Assembly: GCF_023898315.1 (NCBI RefSeq)
Contig: NC_064615.1
Location: forward strand, 733,753,450-733,817,449
DNA from: Schistocerca nitens
Taxonomy: Eukaryota; Arthropoda; Insecta; Orthoptera; Acrididae
Length of the DNA: 64,000 bases
Direction: 5' to 3'
Within the stretch, counting starts at the first letter, position 1, and each line of letters starts with the position of its first letter. The notes below the pieces were generated by a model. It searched no databases, had not been told where the DNA came from, and worked only from the letters and a program-made list of their open reading frames with translations. Position numbers and translations under genes: made by a program. This document shows positions 24,401 to 38,000 of this stretch, piece after piece.

Positions 24401-27400
24401 TCATACTACACTTTCATTAGGCGTTAGGCGTATTATGATGGCTGTTTGTGTCTGCAAGGGGGTACAAAGTCGAATTTTCGTAGCGATTTTGTTTATGCTA
24501 CGATAAGCGTCTACTTAAATGAGTCAAACAGACAATTCAGATGCATTAACACACTATGTATGCATGATTCGTGTGAGATGGCTCTCAATAAATTTGGGCT
24601 AATAGTTTTTTCTGGGATATCGAATCTGACATTGTCTTTGGAAATGTCACATCTCTCACTGTTGCAGTGTTTGGTTGTGTGTTTACGAGCTGTACATGTA
24701 TCTGGTTTCCGTAACTTACATATTTGTTGTAACAATGACCACTGTCCTGTTTCATTCCTTTCCTAATAAGACAGTTGTGATATGTCTGTGTTTGCGTTCG
24801 TGTAGGAGATTACAGGTTTTAATTTTTGCAGTCCACTCGACTGCACAGACCGAATGCTAAATTTACATACTGAACAACGTGAACAGCGCTGCTGACATAT
24901 TTAATTTAGAATGCTGTGAGCATAATAACTGATAAATACAGTCTGTAAAGCTTTTTGGGAGCGTTCAGGCTGCCAGCTGCTATTATTTAAATGGCCTTCG
25001 GTACTACTGTGTCATTTGTAATAGTAGCAATAATTGGCAATGAATAGCTACGTTTATGTGATTTCTAATGAATAACACAATGCGTTATCTTCATCCCTCC
25101 GAAAAAAGTGCTCGAGAACCTTTTTTAATGCTTGAATGTACTGTGAAGTTGTATTAACCTCAGCAAGGGAATGTAATTATCAAGCTTTTAGCAATGTCTC
25201 GGAAGTATTTTATTTGAGAGTGTGCTTCATTACTTACCGTCAATTTGTCTAATTGGCTGCTACGTTAACACTTATTTTTCTGCTGTTATAAGCCTGGTCA
25301 GGGCAGTTTTACGACATCGAGTTTTTAGGCCTAAATTCTCGAGTGTGAACTGTTGGAATCTACCGCTGAGGCAAATACTTCAGAATTTTTGTCAGTAATG
25401 TGAAGAATATATGTACATCTGGTAATTAACACACACTTTATTCTACATTGTAGACTAGATTTTAAAATATTGCGGGATCGAACTTCGTTTCCCGTAGATA
25501 AACCTCTAGTAGCAATGCAGACATAGCAATTTTTCGCTCTGCTGCTGTATTTTGCGGATATTTCACAAATTTTTCATCATCTTGAATGTGAAAAATAATT
25601 AATTTAATAGCCATTGGAGACATCTATTTTCGTTATACAAATATCGAACTACGGTCTATCCGTTTAGTGCTGCCATCAACTGGTGACTGGAGAACTTGGA
25701 TCTGCTAGATTTCGCAATTTCTGGGGTTGTAGGATGGTTTTTGAGGTAAAACTCATGTTCAATGGATACGAATTCCTAATCCTTTGTTTATATTTTCCAG
25801 GGAAATGCTTCATAATTATTCATAGAGAAATATCGATTTTTCGATGACAAGAGCAAGTAAGATGTGAAAGAGGACTTGCGTTTATTTACGTTCTTTGAGC
25901 TTGTGGGAAATGTTTTGTGTTCAGAACCTCACTCTCAACAAATAAGAGTTGCTATTTATTTACAGTTTATACACCAATGTTGGTTTCTAATCGTTTATAC
26001 ATGAATATGCTATCTGTTCGTTATAACATTCCTTGCTGAATGATATATAGCACCAAATAAAAGTTATGTACAGTTACAAACTATGCAGAAAAGTTAATCC
26101 AAGGAAAAGGAAAGTTTTTTAAACCACATTAAGGAACAAAATTGGCAGGATGTTTGTAGTGATGGCATCATAGCTGACAAATATAATGCTTTCCTTAACA
26201 CATTTCTCACGTTCTTTGAAAATTGCTTTACATTAGAACGTTCAAAACAGGGTACTACCTGGCTGACTAGTGGGATAGGGGACTCATTTATAACAAAGTG
26301 TGAATTACCTCAAAATGTTAGATGTAGTCACAATCGAGCTACAGTACTCTAAGGCTTAAAATGTTGTTAGGTGGGCATAGAGTTTGTGATATGCAAATAG
26401 AATAGCTAAATCATATAGGATAAAATTTAAATCGTATGGTCAGTCGTGAAGGAAGTGCCTGATCACCTGTACAAGGTCGAGTACATAACGTCATTATGCA
26501 GTAAAAATATTTGTGTTACTGATAAGTTAGGTATATGTACATTATTTAATAATCACTTTCCGAACAAAGCGGGCAAATTAAAAAGAAGGCGTGGTTCCTG
26601 CATGGAATCTTATAACTGTCTTGGAAAATGGCTTTCCGAGACTGATGTATCAAATACTCGGTTGTGATACTGACAATGGAAAGACTGAGTCGATATTTAA
26701 ATCATTGAAGATTAAGGACTCGCGTGGATATGATGGAATATCGAGCAAGATACTTAAGTTCTGTGCAGCACATGTTAGACCTGTACTTAGCCATATTTGT
26801 AATTTTTCAATTAGGAATGTGCAGTTTCCTGAACGATTGAAGTACTCAGTAGTAACGTTGCTTTATAAAAAGGGAAGATGTAGACAATTTGAGACCTACT
26901 TCTGTGCCATATGTTTTGATGAAGTTATTGAAAATACGGTGTATGTGAGGATAATCGATCATTTCATTGAACATAGTTTGATTTCAAAGTAGAGTTTGGT
27001 TTTAAAAATGGTTTAACAACTGAAAATGCTGTATTCTGTTTTTTCTGTGAGGTGCCAGATGCAATAGGCAAAAGGTTTTGGAAGCTAGGCATCATTTTTT
27101 GTTTAACTAAGGGGTGTAATTATGTTGATCAAAAATATTGCTCCAGCAGTCGAACCATTATGGAATATGGGGAGAGTCCCACAATTGGTTCACCTTTTAC
27201 TTTAAGGATAGACGACAAAATTTCTGAACATTATTGAGAATGGTTATGACATGTGATCCGAGTGGGCGAGTGGGATACCATTAAATGGGGGGGGGGGGGG
27301 GGGGGGGCGTGCCCCAGAGAACAGTAATGGAGCCACTCCTGTTCCATATTTATAAAAAATGATATGCCTTCTGGTATTACAGTTGATTCTAAAATATTCC

Positions 27401-30400
27401 TATTTGCTGATGACACTAGCTTTGTAGTAAAGGATGATGTGTGCAGCATTCGCATTGTTTCAAATAGTGCAGTTGAAAACATAAGTTCGTGGCTTGCAGG
27501 AAGTAAAGTAACGCTAAATCACAATAAGATTCAGCTTTAACTGTTTATGACAAACAATTCAACAGAAGCTGATGTTCTAATTACACACAATGGGCATATG
27601 GTTATTGAGACTGAAAGCTGAAGGCGTTCAGGTAGACAGTAAACTGTCGTGGAAAGCCCATGTTCAGGATCTTGTTCAAACACTTAGTAACTGTCATTTT
27701 TACTGTCAGAACAGTGTATGCAGTAAGTGATAGTTTGACACATGAAGTACTCTACTTTGCTGATTGTTATTTGATTATGACGTAAGTTATTACATTTTGG
27801 GGTAACTGCTCCCGTTCTCATAGGGTATTTTTGCTTCAGAAACAGGTGGTTCAGGCAATAAATGGTGTAAATTGGCGAACCTCATCTAGACCCCTTTGCA
27901 TCTGTCTGGGTATTCTGACATTGGCCTTTTCCTCTCTCTCTCACTCTCTCTCTCTCTCTCTCTCTCTCTCAGAGTGTTCACTTTGTTCATAATAGGTAGA
28001 AATGCATTAAATCCGATCTGCATCTGGATTTGGATGGCACCTCCTGGACTCTTGAGCAGAAATGAGTTCATTATTATGCTGCATCCATTTGAAGTAAGCT
28101 ACCTTAATACTTAGCAGTAATCCTTGCGCTTTCAAACCTAAACTGAAGAGCTTTCTCAAGTAGCACTAGTCCTATTCTGTCGAGAGTTTCATTGAAAAAT
28201 TAAGCTAGATCCTGTTTTACATTGTTGATAGCATTTACATAAACTAATAGCTTGTTGTCTCTTTAGGATCTATAAACATTTTATTTTATCTCTTATTGCC
28301 TTTCTGTTGTAATTTAATGTACTTACACATTCCATAACCATGGAGATTTGCTCCTAAATCTTCTCAACTTAGTCCTACAGATATAGATGCACAAACAATA
28401 AAAACCAAAGTTACCGATGTGAAGGCTAGTGAGCCAGTGCTTAAAAGAATTTTTTGAAGTCAGTTATGCAAACATAGCTGCAGAATGTGAGCGCGAGAGC
28501 ATGGGAGCATAGGGTGTGGGGTGGGGCCTGCTTCATGCAAAATTTGCAGAAGTACAGGGCACAGTGGGTGCATACGGTTGCTAGTATCAATGAAATATGA
28601 CGTGCATGCAAACTGCAGTTTTATCTCACTCCCACGAATGCAGGAGAGCAGGGGGTGCTATGGGTGTGGGGATTGGGTACTTCGTGAAGGATATGCGAAA
28701 GTACAAAGGGTGTAGCAAGCTCTTCCATCCTTGACCTTGACACATGGCAGGATATCGCAAGTCCTGGAATGACCTTGGAGTTAAGGAAGCGCTGATGCTG
28801 CTGTAAGCGAAATATGATGAACGCAGTTGTCTCTGATATCATATGACACCACAGATAAGGAAGTGCTGTGTCAGTACATTCTCCTCCCATTCTCTCCTTG
28901 CTCTACTACTAACATACAAACAGATTTACAGAAGAATTTAACTGTGTGTAATACATCAAACTGAATACTAAAACGAAGGTCATATTAATAAACATGAAAA
29001 TGAATGTGTATCGTTTTTCACCTAACTGGCTGATCTGGACAACTTACCAAAGTGATGAAGCAAAGATAACGCAGTTTTAACTTGTCAAAAACAGTAGACA
29101 CAGCCTATACTATTTACAGCGTATGAGGATTTACTCTGAAGCAGCAATATCTCATAGACAAGAAACTGACATTTTCTAAGTGGTGTATCATTTAGAACAG
29201 AATTTAAGAATTACAAAAGACACCAGAATCTTCTTAGAATTTCGGCGAGTAGGTTGCTACATAATGTTCTCCAGCTGTGACATCAACAAATAATAGGTTT
29301 AAGACGAGTGAATGGTCGATGATTTGAACATTTTGAAACTATTCCACGTTTGAAAACCAGTGGTGATTCCTATTCCTTGTCTATCAATGAAATACTGTTT
29401 CATTTGTTTACGGCGGTGCAATATTAATCATGAAAAGTGATGAATATATTATATATTTATCACTTATTTTTAACGTTACGTCTTCCCCTGTGAATGCAAA
29501 TTTAAGACCAATCACTGAATTTGAGTTTTCGTGTATGAAATTATCGTCGTTATCTAAAGTAGGTGTTTTCCTGAAAGAGACTGCTGATTATGGCTCTGAG
29601 TACTATGGGACTCAACTGCTGAGGTCATTAGTCCCCAGACTGCTGATTACTATGCAATAATATTGTGTACTGTCCGGTTCTTTTTATATGTGAGAAGATT
29701 TAAGCTTCACTCATTCAAACTTATCAACAAAATAATTACTCCATGCATGTATATGATAGTAGATACTCGCAGTTTCTTTGATAGATTTTCAAGCGAACCG
29801 TTTGAATCAAATCCAAGTACGTTGCACCCTGAAGTTCGTTCGTTTGATGTTCTGCTATCTTTGGCTATGCTGCCTGTGTTAGTACCCACGTTCCTGCAAA
29901 GAACACTTTACAAGATGAATGCAGAATGCTTACGGCATCCATGCGATTCACTAACTATTGTTATATCCGTAGAGCATACTGCTGTTTGGTTGCTAAAAGA
30001 TGTTTAGTATTATGCAGGAAATACTAAACATATTTTTGTGCAGGAGAAGAACTTATTGCACATAATAGAAATATATATCCAAACGTACTTTAAAATGTGT
30101 CTTGCAAGATTTTAGTCTGGAGATATATGTCTAACAATCCTTACATGAGGCTTGGTGAAGGCCCATACGAGCTCAACTAATTTCTATACGTATAATGTTT
30201 ATCGCCTAATAGTACATTCTTCAAGAATCCTCCTCAAGAAATCAAGCCCAGTTGCATATCTGTCAACATAGTTTGCATATTTGACGTCCGGCTTGGACGA
30301 TTTTGAATTACTGTACCTATGTGAAGCGCGTTTCTGCCCTATTACATTACGCTTGTACATCTCAGATATCATTACTTGTTTGGTCTTTCGGCTTACTACA

Positions 30401-31995
30401 AAGTTAGTAGACATCTGAAAAAGAAACTCCAAATTAATGGATGGGGAAGGAAATCGGCTTGCTCCTTTACAACGGAACCGTTAGAATATTAGCACCTGAA
30501 TTAGGAAAATCACAGACAACATGAATTTTCGTATCTGTACAGGGATTTCACCGCCATCCTACCGAATGCGGGACCAGTGTCACATCATAGGACCAACAAT
30601 GTCGGTCGCTATGACGAATTTACATTTGGGTCTCACTTTGTTGTTATCGTCAGTTAAAATGCCTGACAAAAGAAGACAAGTACCCTGAAGACATGGCCAG
30701 ATTACAGTGTAACATAATAAATGTATACACCACCAACGAGCATAATATGATTTCAGCCGTAATAGTTTGTGACAGGTAGAATGTCCAACAGAGTTTCTTA
30801 GCATTGTTCGTTTTTAGTGTTGTTACTAAACCTGGTAGAGTAGATAAGAGGCGTAGTACTGAATGATGACAGAAGAACACAGAGATGCCACCTACACTGT
30901 GACACAGCGTTATCAGAAACTCACAGAGCTCGAAAGGGGCCTCATTATGGGTATCCATTTGGCCGACTGGTCTCCCATCCGAGAACGAATAGCGGAATTC
31001 CTTTAATATTCTGTGTCATCCTGCACCACTAGTTGGAGACTAGCACCTGCTGGTCTAAGGAGTTACTGTCCCATGCACAAACTGCTATTAACACCACAAA
31101 AAAACGCATGTGTCTCGAGTGGTGCCGTGTACTGGGAAGCATAGACTGGTGATCAGTGGCGTCGCACTGCGTTCAACGATGAATCGCAGTCCTGCATTGC
31201 CCCAGATGACTACCGTTAGTTAGTATGGTGGTGACTGGGTGAAGTTCAATTGTTCCATTGTTTTGGGAAGGCACAGCGGTGTTACTTTTGAGGTTGTGGT
31301 GTGGAGAGTATGACTTCAGATCACGGCAGTTAGTGACTGGGGAACTCTCTTAGCTCAATGATACGTCATAGACATTCCCCCATGCTCACCTACCAAGTGA
31401 CAGTATTGTGTTCCCATTTATCAGAAGCACAATGCTCGTCCACATGTGATTTGTGTCTCTATGAACTGTTTACATGATGTTGAGGGGCTCCCATAGCCAA
31501 CAAGATCCCCATATTTAAGCCCAATAAAACATATGCACGACCAGCTTGGACATCAACTCCATCTCACAGACAGTACCCAGGATGACCACTTACAAAAGTT
31601 GTGGGCTAGATTGTCTCAGAAGAGGATACAAGGAACTTTGATAGCATTCCTAGCTAAATCAGTGCATTCATTGAGACCAGATTGGGTGCAATGTCACAGT
31701 GATAAATGGGCTCATATTGCCAAGTTGTTCTTGAACCTGACTCCATATTATAGTCCCTAAAATAACATCATTCCTTGATGTTCCATTTCGTTGCTTGCTT
31801 CCTATCTGTATACTACACATTTTTGTCAGGTACTGTATCTACAGCTCTGTAAAGCTTGCTGCTATTACTAAAGTATGAAATAATTTCCCTTCGAAGTGTG
31901 AGAAATTTGCTGTGGTTTATACGCAAAAGTAATACAGTAAATGGAGCGGACAGAGACGTCATATGCACCGATGCTCTCTCTCTCTCTCTCCCCAC

Positions 31996-32070
<75 letters not shown>

Positions 32071-35000
32071 TATCTATACTGCTTTGTAATTTACCCTTTA
32101 AAGTGTCCCATGGTTGATCATACAAAAAGTAGCCGAAATGAAATGCATTCCCAGAAGGAGAAGCTCAGTTTTGAAATTCATCTTTAAACAGCAAATATAT
32201 AAAAATCTCTGAAATATTTAATGGCATAGTGTGAAATGTAATGCAGAGGCAGTAACTGAAAGAAAATAGGAAAAACAACAACAAAAGCTATACACATTTG
32301 GAAACAAACAAACAAACTAATGCTAGGAAACAGTGCAAAGAAACTCACACATTCCATAAATGACTGGTCAGTCTCACTGACGTAAGCTTCACATAATAAA
32401 GAGTAAATCTGTTAGAAAAAAAGACCTAAGTGCAATGTGAATATGCAGATTACACATAAGAAAATGTAGAGTCTAATAAAAGGAAGTCTGTAGATAATAA
32501 AACAACAACGATAGAATAAAATCTTGAACTTTCGTGCGTAATGGCAGAGGAAATTAAATGGATAATAAGGTAACAGGAAAGTAACATTAAGTCAGAAAAC
32601 AAAGTGAAGAAGGAAAAACACGCAGAGAAATAAAGTATAAACTTAGAAACAACAGTGACTTCTTCACACAAGTTAACAAGGGGAACGATATGATCATAAT
32701 GGAACAGAAAGAATACAGTAAACTATAAAACTCTAAAATATCTAGAGGACAACAGTACAGTAGAGTGATGCAACACAAAGATGCCAGGAAAATACAGGTA
32801 ATTATTAAAAACCAACTTACATACATTCACAAAACGTAAAAGGAAGTGGCGAAATGAAAAGAACCCCAAGCGGTCAATTTTAAACAGCTATCCAAAAATT
32901 CAGAAGCAGACAATTCCAACCAGGCCAATTGTAAATTGTACAAGTGTACTTCATATCATCTCGCTACATACATACACACATATTTACAGAAATACTCTTA
33001 TTCAAAGACAACAGAAAATTAGACAACATGGAGGAGCTGATACGAAAGATTAAAAACATCAACATACCCACAACAGCTAAACTCACGTCTTTAAATATTA
33101 CATCCAGATACACCAACATCCGTACTGCAGAAATCATCATCATCCTCAAACAACATTTAGAGAAATAAATGTAACTTCCTAACCACTTATAGAAATGATA
33201 ACTTCCTAACCACTTATAGAAATGACAACAAATGTTCTGAATTTAATTGTGGAGCAATACTATTTCTTATCTGACAACTAGTTCTGCTCGCGCAGGATTA
33301 TAGTAAAATCCAAACACTAGAGATTAACATACTGACATCGTTATGTAGGTGCCATGATAAATCTTCTAGGTGAAACACCCGACTGTACATTTCACAATGA
33401 TATGTATACAGTCCATCCATAGATAAAATTCACCATAGAGTCATTAAAGGACAAAAAATTAAATACGTTAGACGTTACAACACACAGACACAAGAAACGA
33501 CACCAGTTTTCCATAAATAGGAAGCTAACCAGCACCGGCAGAGTCTTCACAACACAAACCACCCCATGACACAGAAACAAGCTGATTTCCGGTACATGTT
33601 GCGTAGATTGAATTAAACTCCAGTCACTGAGAACAACTAAAGAAATGAGCTGTAGATAATCAAACAAAAAGAAATTGAAAGTCGACACAAAACAGACATA
33701 ACAGACCAAACCAAGTAATTAGAACAAAAATGAAAGATGCACCCAACATACAGCAACAAACACATGAATACTAACGTATAAACACAAAGAATATAAGCAC
33801 ACAGAACATAAATACACTCAACACATCTGGACAATAAACAGTGACAAGAAATAACAAGAGGCGCACACACACCTAAAAAGGCAAACCACCTCACAGAATT
33901 GGCTACACGTTGAAAAAGCAAGAACTGAAAATAGTTTACAGAACAGACAACTCTATACAAAAGAATCTGATGACGACCAGCACTAACAAAGACAAGCACA
34001 ACGCGAGTCTGTAAACCTGCATGTCAACACAACAACTAAATTTATATCGAATAGACAGGTAGAAATTTCACCGTTAGATATACCGAACATAGAAGTATAC
34101 TTCTCAATTGCTGATCATCTTATGAACATGAAATGTAAGGCAACAGACATAAATATGAACCTAAAAATTTTAAATACAGCAACAGACTTCAATATAAACT
34201 TTAACAAAACAAAGTTTCCAAATAGAAAAAGCCATAGTAGAAAGAAAGGAAATAATGAAAGAATACACAGTGCTTTGTAATGAAATCCAATTTTCAGCTC
34301 TAAAAGAACTCTTAGAAGATCGCAGCACATAAACACGCACACATGCACATACGCATAAATACACACACAAAAGCACAGTGTGATTACATACTTCCGAAAT
34401 TCGCAAGCAGGGCAAGTAAGATGGCGTAACAAGTGAATAACTGATAAACAGTGACACAGTGCATTTCAGGACGCACTGGTTACACGCCATGTAGCGATAT
34501 GAAACAGCGAAATAAAAAAAAAGGAGTATATTCAGTTTACATGCAAAGACCGCCCTCCCACTCACCAACTCCCCCCCCTCCCCCCCCCAACATTACGAAA
34601 ACTAATACATCATCCTAATAAACGATAGTTAAAGAATGAAGTAGGGAACGTTCGTTGACGGCAGACAGTAGTATTATGATCTAACATCAGCAAAGAGGAT
34701 ACACAATTGTTTCATTGTAGGGATAACGTTTTGGTAGATATTCGAAACATAATGCTAAAAGATCGTGATTAATTGCTGATGGCGAACTAGAGCGAAATTT
34801 CAGATGTACTCCAAATGTCAGAGTGTCACATTTTTCTGGTAACAATATTATAAATGTAAATACCATAATCTCAAAACTGCATCGTAGTATCATGCAAAAT
34901 TTCTTTATATGGCATTTAATAGAAAATAAATTAAGGATGAAACTTCTCTGAAACATATTGGAGTTATAAAGAAGGAGAATTTGTGTATATTCAAGGCAGA

Positions 35001-38000
35001 ACCATATTTCCATAATCAATATTTGAAAACAAACACGGATAAACAGAGAGTTACGACCGCCTGATGTACTTCTGGGGACGCCTTACGAAATTTGTTGCTA
35101 GCTAATAGCTATTGCGCTAGTTACAAATTTCGTAAGGCATGTTTTTTACTTACGGATTACCATGAATGTAACAAGTAGTTCTCTTCGTAGGATTTTTGAG
35201 CACCAGAGATGAAGTCGTTCCCGGGAATATGGGTCTGAAGGATCAAGTGGAGACCCTTCGCTGGGTGCAGAGGAATATAGCAGCGTTTGGTGGCGATCCA
35301 GAGAAAGTAACTATCCTGGGTCAAAGCGCTGGAGGGGCGTCCATTCATTACCACCTCCTTTCTCCTCTTAGCAAAGGTAACTAAGCTATGTATTCATTAC
35401 TATTTTAAGTTAATCGTTTAACCGGCTCTTAGTTTAACTGGTTAGCTTCATGTGATTGTTATATATGTGTACCCAGGAAACAACGAATCCTTAGCCCATA
35501 ACTATGTATTCTCACTGCCAAAATTCCACATTGCGAAATCTATCATGCAAGGTAATGCATGTTATCAACACAAGGAAATGATTTCATTTTCATGGAGCTC
35601 AAGTTAATGGTTCGTGATAAATGTTGTGTATTCAGTTGCGACTTTACAATTTGTGAGACTTCAGTAAACGGTTCCAAAAATTTTGTTACTCAGTAGCTAA
35701 TGTCCCTTAGAGGTGTAGGTACTGACTGATATTTTATAAAAATATATGTTGTTAATTTTGAAATGATGTCACTGACCTTTTTAATTTATCGATTTCTCCA
35801 CTTGAAATGGAGAAGAACTAATGTTCTATTACAATCCGTATCAAAATTTGGCGTGAGTAATTAAATCTCGTAAAGTATTCTGATTCAAATTGTTATTTCT
35901 AATTTTCCGTGGAGGGTTATATAGTTTATATACTCACGAAATTTTGTACGCCGTCTATTAAAATGCAAATTTCTTGAAATGCAAATCTCTTAAAGCGGAA
36001 ATTATTTCAGTTGCAGATATTATGCCACAAATTAAAATTAAAAACAGATTCTCATAAAAACAGACGATAAAGGGCAGACGCTTCGCTGTCAAAAGGCCAG
36101 TTCCCACAGATTTTCATAGCTACCGTAGCAAATACCTAACGGTGAAACACTCATGACCGCAAGAAATTCTTGCCACATCTTAATACGGTCAATAAGCATA
36201 AACATAATTGTGAAGGCATTAGAGTTGACGACACAGGATCCTAAATTGACATTAGCAACATGAAAAACTACACGCAGGATCTTGTTCTCAAATGTTGCTT
36301 CAGAAATTTAAATTAAGAAATACACTCCTGGAAATGGAAAAAAGAACACATTGACACCGGTGTGTCAGACCCACCATACTTGCTCCGGACACTGCGAGAG
36401 GGCTGTACAAGCAATGATCACATGCACGGCACAGCGGACACACCAGAAACTGCGGTGTTGGCCGTCGAATGGCGCTAGCTGCGCAGCATTTGTGCACCGC
36501 CGCCGTCAGTGTCAGCCAGTTTGCCGTGGCATACGGAGCTCCATCGCAGTCTTTAACACTGGTAGCATGCCGCGACAGCGTGGACGTGAACCATATGTGC
36601 AGTTGACGGACTTTGAGCGAGGGCGTATAGTAGGCATGCGGGAGGCCGGGTGGACGTAGCGCCGAATTGCTCAACACGTGGTGCGTGAGGTCTCCACAGT
36701 ACATCGATGTTGTCGCCAGTGGTCGGCGGAAGGTGCACGTGCCCGTCGACCTGGGACCAGACCGCAGCGACGCACGGATGCACGCCAAGACCGTAGGATC
36801 CTACGCAGTGCCGTAGGGGACCGCACCGCCACTTCCCAGCAAATTAGGGACACTGTTGCTCCTGGGGTATCGGCGAGGACCATTCGCAACCATCTCCATG
36901 AAGCTGGGCTACGGTCCCGCACACCGTTAGGCCGTCTTCCGCTCACGCCCCAACATCGTGCAGCCCGCCTCCAGTGGTGTTGCGACAGGCGTGAATGGAG
37001 GGACGAATGGAGACGTGTCGTCTTCAGCGATGAGAGTCGCTTCTGCCTTGGTGCCAATGATGGTCGTATGCGTGTTTGGCGCCGTGCAGGTGAGCGCCAC
37101 AATCAGGACTGCATACGACCGAGGCACACAGGGCCAACACCCGGCATCATGGTGTGGGGAGCGATCTCCTACACTGGCCGTACACCACTGGGGATCGTCG
37201 AGGGGACACTGAATAGTGCACGGTACATCCAAACCGTCATCGAACCCATCGTTCTACCATTCCTAGACCGGCAAGGGAACTTGCTGTTCCAACAGGACAA
37301 TGCACGTCCACATGTATCCCGTGCCACCCAACGTGCTCTAGAAGGTGTAAGTCAACTACCCTGGCCAGCAAGATCTCCGGATCTGTCCCCCATTGAGCAT
37401 GTTTGGGACTGGATGAAGCGTCGTCTCACGCGGTCTGCACGTCCAGCACGAACGCTGGTCCAACTGGGGCGCCAGGTGGAAATGGCATGGCAAGCCATTC
37501 CACAGGGATACATCCAGCATCTCTACGATTGTCTCCATGGGAGAATAGCAGCCTGCATTGCTGCGAAAGGTGTATATACACTGTACTAGTGCCGACATTG
37601 TGCATGCTCTGTTGCCTGTGTCTATGTGCCTGTGGTTCTGTCAGTGTGATCATGTGATGTATCTGACCCCAGGAATGTGTCAATAAAGTTTACCCTTCCT
37701 GGGACAATGAATTCACGGTGTTCTTATTTCAATTTCCAGGAGTGTAGTACTATCATTTAATTGATGCACCTTTGAACTGTTTAAAGATAATGTTGTCCTT
37801 GCTGGTGGTGTCGAAAGTCAGCTAACACTGCTAAAACACAACGAGGCCTTCGGACGACATGCAGTCCATGCTAGTATCTATACGAAATTCCAGTGAGTTA
37901 CCTCGACTCAGAAATATGATATACTCCCAATCTGTTGAAGAGAGAACTGTTCCCAGAGATTTCAGGAAAGAGCAGGCCATACTTATTTGCAAACGAGGTT

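Larger units (their letters stand above)
26080..28390 (+). mobile_element. CR1/jockey-like LINE, degenerate copy with 3' end
   Basis: Same family as the copy at 6550-10065, in opposite orientation; both share the 'gataatgctttccttaaca' type block and the RT blocks [26 protein letters not shown] and YVRIIDHFI. Further on come a damaged PQGSVLG region, ADDTSF near 27408, and [16 protein letters not shown] near 27630. The 3' part runs to about 28390 (cattccataaccatggaga region). Stops, frameshifts and expanded poly-G and CT tracts show that it is dead. It sits in intron 4, sense to the esterase. Confidence 0.83.

Noticed and set aside
27886-28114. Ser-Leu and Arg-Glu repeat proteins
   Set aside because: Translation of the CT/GA microsatellite; likewise at 31813-32187.
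32450-34568. A series of long hydrophobic open frames on the - strand that look like membrane proteins
   Set aside because: They are antisense to the Penelope-like relic; its A-rich sense strand gives Phe/Leu/Ser-rich antisense frames. No conserved membrane-protein motif is present.
36671-37102. 143-codon open frame antisense to the Tc1-like transposase
   Set aside because: It is a GC-rich shadow of the transposase frame, which has all the family motifs; the same holds for the other overlapping frames at 36300-37683.
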